Source of the DNA: Planctomycetaceae bacterium
GTDB lineage: Bacteria > Planctomycetota > Planctomycetia > Planctomycetales > Planctomycetaceae
Length of the DNA: 64,000 bases
Direction of reading: 5' to 3'
Assembly: GCA_041398825.1 (NCBI GenBank)
Contig: JAWKTX010000005.1
Span: 62,001-126,000 of the forward strand
Below the pieces are notes generated by a model that saw only the letters and a program-made list of their open reading frames with translations, searched no databases and was not told the DNA's origin. Shown piece after piece: positions 6,736 through 16,507 of this stretch; within the stretch, counting starts at the first letter, position 1; every line of letters begins with the position of its first letter. The position numbers and the translations under genes are program-made.

Positions 6736-9700
6736 ATGCGCCGCAGTCGACGCAAGAGGATCACCGTAGAACAACTGGAAGTGCGTTGTTTGCTGACGGC
6801 ATTCGATCCGACGCAGGTAACGACGTTGTCTCCTGAACTCAGTCCGGAGCAGGAGGGCAGCGATTTTGGAATGGCGACAGCCATCGAGGGAAACGTTGCT
6901 GTCGTTGGAGCCATGTATGCCGTGTCAGGCACGGACACCGACGTCCGCGGCGGAGCGGCCTTTGTCTACGTCAGGGACGACGCTGGGACTGTGGATCCGC
7001 AGGACGATGAATGGCTTTATGCGGCAACGCTTTCCGCTTCGAACCCTGACTCCATCAGCTTTTTTGGGAGTGAAGTTGCAATCAGTGGCGACACCATCGT
7101 GGTTGGGGCGTCACAACATCTGAAGTGGGAGGATCAGACCGGAACCATTTTTGTGTTCGACAAGCCCGATGGTGGCTGGTCAGGTGACATCCATGAGAAC
7201 GCGGTTCTGAAGTGTTCTATCGAAGATACACGTTTTCTTGGCACATCGCTGGCGATCTCGGGCAGCACAGTCGTTTCGACGGTCGAAGTTTGGGAGCAGG
7301 CTGCCGATGGACTCCAAACCATCGAATCCGTCGGGGTGATTTTCGAGAAGCCTCCGAATGGCTGGAAAGGTCAGATTTACGAAACGGCGGTACTGCGGCA
7401 GGATCCGACCGAAGAAGTGCTGAACTGGACTTCTGTGGATATTGAAGGCGACACCGTCATTATTGGTGGCTTCGATATTCAGCAATCGCCGCAACCTTAC
7501 GGTGTCAACGTCTTTCGGAAGCCGGAAAGCGGCTGGGGAGGAACAGTCTCTCCATCCGCATTGCTCACTTCCACGATTGCAAATCCTGCCACACCATTTC
7601 GCAGCGATGGCTGGCAAAAGAACCTGGTTGCCATTGATGGATCGACGATCGTACTGGGACTTCCGGGTTACTCCGGATCTCATCAGAACGAAGGAGCAGC
7701 TCTGGTATTCGTGAGGTCCGGGGACCAATGGCAATCGACGAATACCCATGACAGTCTGTTGCTCAGTTCGGTACCGCAACAGGACAGTTTCCTGGCAGGC
7801 GACGTCCAAATTGACGGTAACATCATCCTTCTCACGTCGACGAACTGGTGGAAACGCCCGATTGTTGATCAGGTACGAACAAGCGTGTTTAAAATGCCTG
7901 CGAGCGGATGGGTTGGCGAATTAACGGAATCCACCACGCTTGCACCACCAATGGCCTCTGCGTCGGGCGTTTGGCATGTGGCCGTGAGTATCGACAGCGG
8001 AACCATTCTGGCTGGAACCGCTGGGACGGACGTGTCCGTCACGGAGAGTGGTTCCGCGTCCATTTATCGCCTCGATGACGTCACACAGCCATCCGCCATT
8101 CCGTGGACGCAGGTGTTAACTCCACCTTCAAACGGACGGATGATTGAAGATGTACGCCTTTGGTTCGGCCAGAGCATCGCCATCGAAGGTGACATTGCTG
8201 TTGCTGGAACGGGCAACTGGGCCTCAGGCAGATTTAAGAAGGAAGGCGTCGTCTGGGTCTATCAAAAGATCGAGAACGTTTGGACGCGCGTTGCAGAATT
8301 GAGGTCTTCACATCCTTTGCCGTTTGGCAGATTTGGTCAAACCGTCGCCATCAGCGGCTCAACCATTGTCGTCGGTGAACCGGCCGACGAACGTCCTGGT
8401 GCCGTCTACGTGTTCGAAAGACCAGCCACCGGCTGGAGTGGCACCATCGCTCCAACAGCTCGCCTTAGCGCGGAGGGTCCTGCGATCAGCCGAGCCGGGA
8501 TGAACGTTGCTGTGGATGGAAACACGGTGGTGGTGGCTGGTTTTCCCGCTGGAGATTCCACGCCGCCTGTGCTGGTGTTCGAACGACCTTCCACAGGCTG
8601 GCTGTCCACAACCGCTCCTTCTGCAGTCCTGATGCGTTCGGGAACTCGGTCCCACAGCGGTTTTGGACACAGCATTGCAATCGAGGGAAATACGATTGCC
8701 ATTTTAAACACGCGAGATTCGTGGGGTTACAACGTCCAGGAACCGTATGATTCTGTGTTCGTCTATGTTCGCCCGAACAATGGATGGACAGGAACCATTC
8801 TCGAATCAGCACGACTGGACCCGCCGGAGAACCTTCGCGAAACACTTCGAACGGGATACGACGGCTGGTCAACATCGCGAGTACAAATCAGCGGCAGTCA
8901 GATTGTTCTGGGCGTTCCCGCTTCGCCAATTCGGACAGGGACTCAAACATCGGACTACGTCGCCGGGCTGCTATTTGAACGCCCCGCATCAGGATGGCCG
9001 GGCTCAGGGGTACCGGCCAGGATGCTGCTGGCGACAAGACCCTCAGGAACTGGAATTGCCGGACCGGTTGTCGCGATGAACGACGACAAAGTATTCATCA
9101 CGTCATTCGACGATCATACGGTTTCATTCTTTCAAACCAGTCTGGTTTCAGCAGACGGGGAAATCCATGAAGCCGAACAACTGGCAACTCCCTTTGAAAC
9201 GTCCGCCTGGAATCTTGATACGGATGGCAATTCCCTGCTGATCTCTTATCCGGCCGAATCCGGGAAAGCCTCGCTCACAGGAATCGCTCAGATCACCGGC
9301 CTTGTGCGCCAGATGGATTTTGGCGATGCCCCGGATTCCTATCGGACACGATCCGCAGCTAACGGCGCCAGGCATACCGCAACCGGACCATTGCTGGGAC
9401 GACTTCGCGATGGTGAACCAGACGCGGCTGAAGTTCTGGATGGTTCCTCAGACGACTCCGTTTCGCTGTCTTCCAGCGCGATCGACGATGAAGACGGTGT
9501 GAATATCAGATATGTGCACCGGGGTCAGCGCATGGCTGTTCCCTACACAACATCCGGACAGGCCGGTCGGCTGTACGCATGGATCGACTTCAACCAGGAT
9601 GGTGATTTCGATGACGAAGGCGAACAGATCGCGTTTGGTGATTCGCTGATTGAACCCGGCGAACACGCATTGTTCATTGACGTTCCGGAAGATGTGGTAA

Positions 9701-11409
9701 CAGGCCCTGGTTTTGCCAGGTTTCGAATCTCAACAGACGCTGGACTGGGTGTAGATGGCGCTGCGAATGACGGGGAAGTCGAAGATTACCCCATCACGAT
9801 TGTCGATGGCGTGCCAGTTGTACTTGAGCCAGGCTCGAATCAGTCGGACAACCGTCCGTTGATGCGCTGGACACAGCCGAATGGATTAACGCATTACGAA
9901 CTGTGGATGACAAAGCTCTCCACAAACACGCCGGTTTTTCAGAACCTGTTTGTTGAAGGAACGTCCTTTCAACCCGCGACCCCGCTGGCGGTGGGTCGTT
10001 ACGCGCTCTGGGTCCGATCAGTCAGCAGCGAAGGAAATCGTTCCCCCTGGAGCGAACCGAAAGTTTTTCGGATCGACACGGCTCCCATCGTGAAAGTGCC
10101 GGGCCCTGTCGTGGGGCTCCGGCCGCAAATTCAATGGCAGCCGCTTTCCGGCGCAGTCACCTATGAAATCTGGATCGACAACCTGACGATGGGACGCCGT
10201 CAACTCTATGCGACCAGCGTGTCCGGGTCAGCAATCTCGTTTATCCCGGATGCACCTCTGCCGGCAGGGACCTATCGGTACTGGGTACGTGCTATTGATG
10301 CGGGCAACCAGGCGACTCAGTGGTCAGCCCCGCAGCAGTTCACCATTCGAGTTCCGTTTTACGCACCGCAAATTGATACGCTTGCCGATCGCCCGGAGAT
10401 CACGTGGGTTGACACCGCCGCTGACGAATATGAAGTGTATTTTCAGGAACAGGGCCAACCGTTTCAGATATACCGCGTGCAAAGTCATCGATGGGTTCCC
10501 GGACACGATCTGGCGCCAGGGCGGCACTTTATCTGGGTCCGACCGGTGGATGCGCTGGCCAGGCGGTCGTTCGCCTGGAGTCAGCCTTTGATCGTGTCGA
10601 CCAATGGCAGACCACGTCTGAAGAGCCCCGCGGGCATCACCGGTTCCTCGACGCCTCAGTTCTCCTGGTATCCTGTTGAGGGAGCCGTTCGTTATTCGAT
10701 CCAGATCCGGAATGCTCGCACGGACACGCCGGTGTGGACTGCAGACGATGTCACACAGACGAACCATTCACCACCGATGATTTTTGAAGACGGCGACTAT
10801 CAGTTCTGGGTGCAGGCAATCGCAGCTGATGGCCGCAGGGGTTGGTGGAGCCCGACCGGCAATTTCTCTGTCACAGCCGCCAGCGTTGAACTTCCCGTCA
10901 ACAACATCCGGGTTTCATTGCAACAATCAGGCCAGCCTCTGCTAACGTGGACAAAAGCCCCGAACATGTTGCTGTTCGATGTCTTCCTCACAGACGGTTT
11001 TCGAGTCATGACCCGAAACTCCCTGCCCTCATCGAGCTTCGCTCCGGACGAAACCCTTGACACGGGAACATGGACGTTCTGGGTTCGAGCGATGTCGACG
11101 GATGGCCGACGCGGAGCGTGGTCGCAGCCTTTTCGATTTACGGCAGACGACTATACGGTCCTGGAGCAGACGAACACCGTTGGCAGCGTCCCTCAACTCT
11201 CGTGGCTGCCGATCATCAATGCGGTCAGGTATGAAGTTTTCATCCAGCACATGGAAACGCTTACGGTGACGAAGATGAGCGTCTACACGAGCACGACCAG
11301 TGTTCCATCCGTCCTTGGGTCGGGACGTTATCGGGTTTGGGTGCGTTCGATCAGCCTGTCGGGCGATTACGGCTTGTGGAGCCAGCCAGTGACAGTCGAC
11401 GTGATTTAG
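6736..11409 (+). CDS. Giant LEPR-XLL surface protein with FG-GAP propellers, GEVED and Fn3-like repeats
   Basis: About 1557 residues. The ATG at 6736 is preferred over 6718 because GGAGAG lies 6 bases before it. The N-terminus is basic (MRRSRRKR) followed by VEQLEVRCLLTA, the LEPR-XLL-type export signature of planctomycete surface proteins. Residues about 40-840 contain 14 copies of an FG-GAP-like motif, for example FGMATAIEGNVAVVGA, FGSEVAISGDTIVVGA and FGQTVAISGSTIVVGE, enough for two seven-bladed beta-propellers. A GEVED-type domain follows (DFGDAPDSY, then IDDEDGVN and AWIDFNQDGDFDD, about 860-1020). The C-terminal third has six Fn3-like repeats of 80-90 residues, each with a (Y/F)-x-(L/V)-W-V-R strand and SxPW/WSQP turns. 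No C-terminal membrane anchor is seen. The likely role is extracellular adhesion or matrix; the ligand is unknown. Confidence 0.85.
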   Translation: MRRSRRKRITVEQLEVRCLLTAFDPTQVTTLSPELSPEQEGSDFGMATAIEGNVAVVGAMYAVSGTDTDVRGGAAFVYVRDDAGTVDPQDDEWLYAATLSASNPDSISFFGSEVAISGDTIVVGASQHLKWEDQTGTIFVFDKPDGGWSGDIHENAVLKCSIEDTRFLGTSLAISGSTVVSTVEVWEQAADGLQTIESVGVIFEKPPNGWKGQIYETAVLRQDPTEEVLNWTSVDIEGDTVIIGGFDIQQSPQPYGVNVFRKPESGWGGTVSPSALLTSTIANPATPFRSDGWQKNLVAIDGSTIVLGLPGYSGSHQNEGAALVFVRSGDQWQSTNTHDSLLLSSVPQQDSFLAGDVQIDGNIILLTSTNWWKRPIVDQVRTSVFKMPASGWVGELTESTTLAPPMASASGVWHVAVSIDSGTILAGTAGTDVSVTESGSASIYRLDDVTQPSAIPWTQVLTPPSNGRMIEDVRLWFGQSIAIEGDIAVAGTGNWASGRFKKEGVVWVYQKIENVWTRVAELRSSHPLPFGRFGQTVAISGSTIVVGEPADERPGAVYVFERPATGWSGTIAPTARLSAEGPAISRAGMNVAVDGNTVVVAGFPAGDSTPPVLVFERPSTGWLSTTAPSAVLMRSGTRSHSGFGHSIAIEGNTIAILNTRDSWGYNVQEPYDSVFVYVRPNNGWTGTILESARLDPPENLRETLRTGYDGWSTSRVQISGSQIVLGVPASPIRTGTQTSDYVAGLLFERPASGWPGSGVPARMLLATRPSGTGIAGPVVAMNDDKVFITSFDDHTVSFFQTSLVSADGEIHEAEQLATPFETSAWNLDTDGNSLLISYPAESGKASLTGIAQITGLVRQMDFGDAPDSYRTRSAANGARHTATGPLLGRLRDGEPDAAEVLDGSSDDSVSLSSSAIDDEDGVNIRYVHRGQRMAVPYTTSGQAGRLYAWIDFNQDGDFDDEGEQIAFGDSLIEPGEHALFIDVPEDVVTGPGFARFRISTDAGLGVDGAANDGEVEDYPITIVDGVPVVLEPGSNQSDNRPLMRWTQPNGLTHYELWMTKLSTNTPVFQNLFVEGTSFQPATPLAVGRYALWVRSVSSEGNRSPWSEPKVFRIDTAPIVKVPGPVVGLRPQIQWQPLSGAVTYEIWIDNLTMGRRQLYATSVSGSAISFIPDAPLPAGTYRYWVRAIDAGNQATQWSAPQQFTIRVPFYAPQIDTLADRPEITWVDTAADEYEVYFQEQGQPFQIYRVQSHRWVPGHDLAPGRHFIWVRPVDALARRSFAWSQPLIVSTNGRPRLKSPAGITGSSTPQFSWYPVEGAVRYSIQIRNARTDTPVWTADDVTQTNHSPPMIFEDGDYQFWVQAIAADGRRGWWSPTGNFSVTAASVELPVNNIRVSLQQSGQPLLTWTKAPNMLLFDVFLTDGFRVMTRNSLPSSSFAPDETLDTGTWTFWVRAMSTDGRRGAWSQPFRFTADDYTVLEQTNTVGSVPQLSWLPIINAVRYEVFIQHMETLTVTKMSVYTSTTSVPSVLGSGRYRVWVRSISLSGDYGLWSQPVTVDVI

Positions 11410-11427
11410 CGTGAATTTTTAACGGCC

Positions 11428-13008
11428 TCACCACCACTGCATTGCGTACTCGCGAAAGCGTTGACGTTTTAATGCGAGTTCTGAGGGTGAATTTCCAAGT
11501 TCAAGAAGGTCCGGTACGGCGGACTTCAGTGCCTGAATGGCCCTTTCACGCCCCAGTTGCGTTGAGGTCCAGTGCCGGTCATTCGGCTCTTCAGCGATCA
11601 GACGGTTCAGCCGTTCGGCAAGCAGACTTTGTACGCCTTCACGAATGAGCGTATCCTCACATTCCAGCAGTGGCAGCAACTGAGGCAGCGCGTCGACACT
11701 CATGGGGTGTTCGCTGATCTGCACACTTGGCGCCAGGGAACCGTTCATTATACGTGTGACGTTATAGCGGTGGGCCAGCAGATCCACCGGCATCAGAGCC
11801 ATCAGATAGACAGCAAAACCGGGCACCCAGAGTTGCCGCCGAATCAACCAGGCAAAGTTCTTCTGTCTGCGAATCTTGATCAGCACCAGAACAAAGCCGA
11901 CGACGACAGCGCTGATTCCCAGGAGGCCGACGACGCGCATGCGGGTCATTCCATTGAAGCCCACATAAATCCACAGGCGATTGTAGACGGATGCGGCGAG
12001 AAGAAGATTCAGCGCCGACCATATCCAGGCGAGCCTTCGAAGCTGACCAATGCGAGTATCGCTTAACATGGCTCCCCGAAAAATCAAAGAAAGCATGACT
12101 GTTGCCAGAGCCAGTGCTACGGTCAGCCAGGCGGCTCCCTCGTGAGCGTAGCCCGAATAATGAAACCCTTCCGGGAAGACTCGAAACCAGAGTGTCCGAA
12201 ATTCAAAGCTCAGGTAACCGGCAAACATAACAATCAGAGTGATCAGGGTATTCCGAAAGGCACTGAACAGTGGATGTGGTGATGGCTGATCAACGTCATC
12301 CCCGGTTGAAGGTTGTTCCTCCGTTGCAGATCCGACAAGCGGGCGCAGCAGACCCGCGGTCAGCCAGATCACCAGCCCCCAAAACAGAATCTCAGCGAAG
12401 GAAAACTTCCAGAGGAAACGACCTGCGGCCTCAAGAAAATCGGCCAGGTGTCTGGAAACGTTACCAATGAGATCAGGGTTCGCAAGAAGGAAGACGATCC
12501 CGAATATGAACGCGCTGATTACGGGCAGAGCGACCGTCAGACTTTGGCCGGGTTGTCTGCGATCAACCGGGGCCAGCACTTTCTCTCGCCAGGTCTGCTC
12601 AATGCCATTCAGCATGTCGTATCCAGCGGGAATCACACCTGCGATGAAAACGAATGACTCTAACAGAAATGGAATAGACCCCTGTGCCAGCATCAAAGCG
12701 GCGTTCATCAGCCAGAAGGCAATCAACAACTGCACCGGGCCGCCACTCCACAGCATGCTCAGGCAAAGCGCCAATAACATGACCAGGATAAGACACAAGG
12801 CTGCTGAGACCTGCAAAGGTTTGTCACGGCTTGACTTGTGAGCCAGCAGAAGCGCGATCGTGGCAATGGGAAAGAAGGTCGCGGGCCCGGCAAATCCATG
12901 GCTGCGATAAAGAAGCACATCCGCCAGAGCTGTGACGCCGGCTACGACAATCCAGAGGAACGGATGGTAGACGTCCTGCGTCTTCGATTTGGGGAATTGC
13001 GTGGTCAT
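11428..13008 (-). CDS. DUF4153/DUF4173-like polytopic membrane protein
   Basis: A 526-residue protein starting at the ATG 13008-13006, where AGGAG stands 5 bases upstream; the frame is open to 13269 but the extra 87 residues look non-coding. About a dozen hydrophobic segments are present. The stretch NRLWIYVGFNGMTRMRVVG and the preceding GYAHEGAAWLTVALAL fit the DUF4153/DUF4173 family of membrane proteins of unknown function. After the last membrane segment a soluble tail of about 110 residues (from about 415) is helical, with SVDALPQLLPLLECEDTLIREGVQSLL and a C-terminal MQWW. It is convergent with the FG-GAP gene, with 18 bases between stops. Confidence 0.75.
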   Translation of the reverse strand: MTTQFPKSKTQDVYHPFLWIVVAGVTALADVLLYRSHGFAGPATFFPIATIALLLAHKSSRDKPLQVSAALCLILVMLLALCLSMLWSGGPVQLLIAFWLMNAALMLAQGSIPFLLESFVFIAGVIPAGYDMLNGIEQTWREKVLAPVDRRQPGQSLTVALPVISAFIFGIVFLLANPDLIGNVSRHLADFLEAAGRFLWKFSFAEILFWGLVIWLTAGLLRPLVGSATEEQPSTGDDVDQPSPHPLFSAFRNTLITLIVMFAGYLSFEFRTLWFRVFPEGFHYSGYAHEGAAWLTVALALATVMLSLIFRGAMLSDTRIGQLRRLAWIWSALNLLLAASVYNRLWIYVGFNGMTRMRVVGLLGISAVVVGFVLVLIKIRRQKNFAWLIRRQLWVPGFAVYLMALMPVDLLAHRYNVTRIMNGSLAPSVQISEHPMSVDALPQLLPLLECEDTLIREGVQSLLAERLNRLIAEEPNDRHWTSTQLGRERAIQALKSAVPDLLELGNSPSELALKRQRFREYAMQWW

Positions 13009-13296
13009 CGAAGCTCCTGACACAGAGGGCAGACCACTGGAAGTCCGTGGCTCGCCGGGATGACTTGCATACGAAAGGAGACCGAAGGGATACCAGCAGA
13101 ATCTCCCTGATAGTGAAATTTGTCTAACAATTCTGTGAGAAGTGACGACGCCTGGATTGGTCAACTTCTGCAGCAAGCGCAAGATAATCGCGACGGCAGG
13201 CGACACGACCCGGCGGGCTGGTGGGATGCAGGGTCGATATTCGTTGACCGCACATTGAATGAAACGCAAATAGAAACGGTAGTACAGGATTCAAAA

Positions 13297-13803
13297 ATGA
13301 CAGCTCGCAGCACACTCACACTGGCGGCGATATTCGGTTTTCTGGCGGTACTGCTGGGGGCGTTTGGTGCTCACGGTTTGAAGGATTCAGGATTCCTTGA
13401 AAAGAAGTACCAGGACGTGGAAGCGAAGAACTACGCGGGCCTCATGATTCCGGCCAGTCATAAATACATGCTCGATTTTGAAACCGGTGTGCGCTATCAC
13501 ATGTGGCATGCACTCGCGCTTGGGCTCACGGGATTTCTGATGCGATTTCGTACTGGCCACGGGGGATCCTTAAATGTGGCGGCGGGTGCGTTTACAGCAG
13601 GGGTCGTTCTGTTCTCCGGATCCCTGTATGTGCTGGTGATCGGTGGTCCGAAATTTCTGGGAATCCCGTGGGGTAAGGTCGCGCCGATTGGTGGGACGTT
13701 GTTGCTCGTGGGCTGGCTGAGTCTTGCGTGGGCAGCATGTTGTTGTCCACAGGTCGACCGGGGAGACGGGCAACCCAATGGCGGCCCGGCATGCGGCTTC
13801 TGA
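13297..13803 (+). CDS. DUF423 family small membrane protein
   Basis: A 168-residue protein; the ATG at 13297 is chosen because the family starts directly with TM1 (STLTLAAIFGFLAVLLGAFGAHGL). The GAFGAHGL motif is diagnostic for DUF423 (YgdD-type). A loop unique in length (SGFLEKKYQDVEAKNYAG) precedes FETGVRYHMWHALALGL, then two further membrane spans with SGSLYVLVIGG and WGKVAPIGGTLLLVGWLSLA, both conserved in the family. It ends in a Cys/Gly-rich tail. Function is unknown; it is an inner-membrane protein in relatives. The upstream frame back to 13120 lacks protein character. Confidence 0.9.
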   Translation: MTARSTLTLAAIFGFLAVLLGAFGAHGLKDSGFLEKKYQDVEAKNYAGLMIPASHKYMLDFETGVRYHMWHALALGLTGFLMRFRTGHGGSLNVAAGAFTAGVVLFSGSLYVLVIGGPKFLGIPWGKVAPIGGTLLLVGWLSLAWAACCCPQVDRGDGQPNGGPACGF

Positions 13804-13985
13804 CGGTCCGGACCAGAGAAATCGGCATCCCGCTCACACACCGACAGGCCTGAACTGGTCGAAACAAGCGGTTTTTGGGCTGTTTTTGCGGCTTGAAGTT
13901 CATCTTCGCTGCACAGAAACGGTATAAGCCTCTTCTCTCCTGTTCCATTGCCATCCCATGAACCTTCCTGTGAAACGGTAAATCC

Positions 13986-15533
13986 ATGAGCGACTCAGGT
14001 CCGCAGTCTGGTGCTTCGGAAACGAAGCAGGCGAGCAAGTTTTCACAATATATGACGCTGCTTGCGGCCCTTCTGGGCTGGTTGTTCGACGGCTTCGAGA
14101 TGGGACTGTTCCCCCTGATTGGAACCCCTGCCCTGAAGGATCTGCTTGGATCAGGCTCACCCGAATCGGACGCGGCCAGTTGGTTCGGTGCCATCATCGC
14201 CGTTTTTCTTGTGGGTGCCGCCAGTGGTGGTGTTCTGTTTGGATGGCTGGGAGACAAGATTGGACGTGTCCGAGCCATGTCGCTGAGCATTTTCACATAC
14301 GCGATTTTCACCGGGCTTTGCGGCTTTGCGACGGAAGCATGGCATATTGCTGTTCTGCGGTTCGTCGCATCATTGGGCATGGGTGGCGAATGGTCTCTGG
14401 GCGTCGCGCTGGTCAACGAAATCTGGCCGGGTAAATCCCGGGCCTTCATCGCAGGCCTGATCGGTGCTGCAGCGAATGTCGGGTTTCTTGCAGTGGCATT
14501 GCTCAGCATGGGGCTCACGGGTTTCATCGAGAGCATTCATACACTCTTGCTGAACATCGGACTGTCTGAAGAGGCGACTGCAAGTCTGCTGCAGAACTCT
14601 GCCTGGCGATTCCTGATGATTTGCGGCGCATTTCCGGCATTGCTGATCTTCCTGATCCGACTGTTTGTTCCTGAATCCTCCCGATGGGAAGAAGAACATG
14701 CGAAGGGTACAACATCGAACTGGCAGAACGCGGATCTTGGTGGCGTGCTGATTGGCTGCCTTGCCGCGATCGGCATCATAGCTGCATGGTCACCCATGGG
14801 TGCCAATCTGAGTGTCGCTCTGAAGATTGTGATCACGCTTGGTGGCCTGGCGATTGCGTTAGTGGGCTATCTCTACCCCGTGCGAAAATACCTTGAGCGA
14901 TCGATTGCTGGTGGTTCGCTCGGATCCGAGCAAAAGAAGCGAGTTCTCGGTCGCATGATGCTTGGAGCGGGCCTGGCGGGCGTTTCTTTGCTGGGCACGT
15001 GGGGTTCAATTCAATGGGCACCGCGATGGGCCGCTCAGTTGCAGCCAAACACAGAAACCGTCAAGTACTACGCCAAGGAGTACACACAGATCGCGACAGC
15101 CATTGGAGCAATCGTCGCCACCATTGTTGCACCCGTAGCGGCCGGGATGTACGGACGTCGGATCACCTACACCACGATGTGTCTGGCTTCGATCGCTGCG
15201 GCTCTTTACTTTTATAATGGCGTCAATGTTTTTGGAACGCATTTTCTGGTCGCCGCCTTCTTTGCGGGCGGGATCACGGCCTCGTTTTATGGGTTCTTTC
15301 CGCTGTATTTCCCCGAACTGTTTCCCACGGCAGTCCGGGCAACGGGCCAGGGATTTTCTTTCAATTTCGGGCGAATTGTGGCGGCTGTAGGAGGATTGCA
15401 AACCGCAAACCTGATTAAAGCCTTCGATGGCAACTTCCCGAAAGCCGGTTCGGTGATGGCGGTCATCTACCTGGTTGGCGCTGTGATTATCTGGTTCGGC
15501 CCGGAAACTGGCGGACTCGACCACAACGACTAA
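13986..15533 (+). CDS. MFS transporter (sugar/organic-acid:H+ symporter-like)
   Basis: A 515-residue transporter with 12 membrane segments. TM1 contains LLGWLFDGFEMGLFPL, where the FDG(F/Y)E/D signature is typical of the AAHS/SHS-like MFS branch. Motif A follows between TM2 and TM3 as GWLGDKIGRVRAMSLS, then RFVASLGMGGEWSLGVALVNEIWP at TM4. The central loop is expanded at about 235-260. The C-terminal half has FPLYFPELFPTAVRATGQGF, the usual motif at TM10. Family members import aromatic or carboxylic acids or sugars; the substrate cannot be fixed here. It stands alone with flanking gaps of more than 150 bases. Confidence 0.88.
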   Translation: MSDSGPQSGASETKQASKFSQYMTLLAALLGWLFDGFEMGLFPLIGTPALKDLLGSGSPESDAASWFGAIIAVFLVGAASGGVLFGWLGDKIGRVRAMSLSIFTYAIFTGLCGFATEAWHIAVLRFVASLGMGGEWSLGVALVNEIWPGKSRAFIAGLIGAAANVGFLAVALLSMGLTGFIESIHTLLLNIGLSEEATASLLQNSAWRFLMICGAFPALLIFLIRLFVPESSRWEEEHAKGTTSNWQNADLGGVLIGCLAAIGIIAAWSPMGANLSVALKIVITLGGLAIALVGYLYPVRKYLERSIAGGSLGSEQKKRVLGRMMLGAGLAGVSLLGTWGSIQWAPRWAAQLQPNTETVKYYAKEYTQIATAIGAIVATIVAPVAAGMYGRRITYTTMCLASIAAALYFYNGVNVFGTHFLVAAFFAGGITASFYGFFPLYFPELFPTAVRATGQGFSFNFGRIVAAVGGLQTANLIKAFDGNFPKAGSVMAVIYLVGAVIIWFGPETGGLDHND

Positions 15534-15697
15534 GTGGCTGCCCGGGTGTTGGGAAAAGTCTGCAGCAGAAGGTGAGTTTGTCAGGCTGGTTGTTAGACTA
15601 CCCGGGGATTCTGCGTGAATCTTCATCAGAAGTTCTGACCGGATGAGCGTCGGAGCCAGCTTCGTCTTTCCTCAACTCTATTCGACATCTGTTTGAT

Positions 15698-16507
15698 ATG
15701 GCGTCTACTCCGACAAGGATTGATGGGCCGGTAGCGGTCATCGGTGATGTCCACGGCCAAACTGACAAGCTGCGTCGAATCATCGCGCAGCTCGCCAGGC
15801 TGCCGGATATTCAGAACCGATGGATCGTCTTCATTGGCGATCTGGTGGATCGAGGCCCGGATCCGGCAGGGACAGTTCAGCTTTACTGCGATCTTGCCGC
15901 GCAGCACAAGAAGGTCACCTGGGTCTGCGGAAATCACGAACTGGCGATGGCCGGATCGCTCGGCCTGTTCGAGGTGCCGGAGTTTTTGGATTTTCGGGGT
16001 CGCTGGATTGCCCACTATGATTCGCACACGACCTTCGAATCCTACGGAGCAAAGCCGGGCAGCCTGACGGATTTGCGAAACTGCATGCCTGACGAACACA
16101 AGACCCTGATGGCAGATTTGCCATGGAGTGTCGAGCATTCGGATTATTTCTTTGTGCATGCAGGATTGGATCGCAATCTACCGTTTGACGTGCAAATTCG
16201 CATCCTGCGCGAACGTGACTACACTCTCTCCCATCCTCCCTGGCTGTATTCAAAGGACTTTATTACCATCGGTCCCCCGATGGATTCTCCGGTCACGGTC
16301 GTTCTGGGACATGTTCCCGTGCCATCGGTCCGGTTCGGCAATGGAATGATTGCCACCGATACAACTGGTGGTGTTGGGGGTGATCTCAGCTGCGTGCTGC
16401 TGCCGGAGAATGTCGTTCTGACATCTGCTCAAACGCCCCAGAAGATGGCGGCCCCGCAGGGGCCACACGGACCTCGTCGAAAGAAAAGCTGGTGGAAACC
16501 CTGGTAG
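15698..16507 (+). CDS. Metallophosphoesterase (PPP-type serine/threonine phosphatase-like)
   Basis: A 269-residue protein with all three N-terminal signatures of the PPP/metallophosphoesterase fold: GDVHG (16-20), GDLVDRG (47-53) and GNHE (78-81), which bind the dinuclear metal centre. The C-terminal half supplies further metal-binding histidines in FVHAGLD and LGHVPVPSVRFG. The tail is basic (GPRRKKSWWKPW). There is no signal peptide, so it acts in the cytoplasm on a phosphoprotein, bis-nucleoside polyphosphate or similar ester. Its last 16 bases overlap the start of metX, implying cotranscription. Confidence 0.88.
   Translation: MASTPTRIDGPVAVIGDVHGQTDKLRRIIAQLARLPDIQNRWIVFIGDLVDRGPDPAGTVQLYCDLAAQHKKVTWVCGNHELAMAGSLGLFEVPEFLDFRGRWIAHYDSHTTFESYGAKPGSLTDLRNCMPDEHKTLMADLPWSVEHSDYFFVHAGLDRNLPFDVQIRILRERDYTLSHPPWLYSKDFITIGPPMDSPVTVVLGHVPVPSVRFGNGMIATDTTGGVGGDLSCVLLPENVVLTSAQTPQKMAAPQGPHGPRRKKSWWKPW

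Noticed and set aside
13120..13296. 59-residue N-terminal extension of the DUF423 protein
   Set aside because: The family starts at the first membrane segment and the extension has no protein-like pattern; ATG 13297 is used.
16250..16500. Possible SAM riboswitch ahead of metX
   Set aside because: The region is coding sequence of the phosphatase that overlaps metX, so there is no free leader for a riboswitch.
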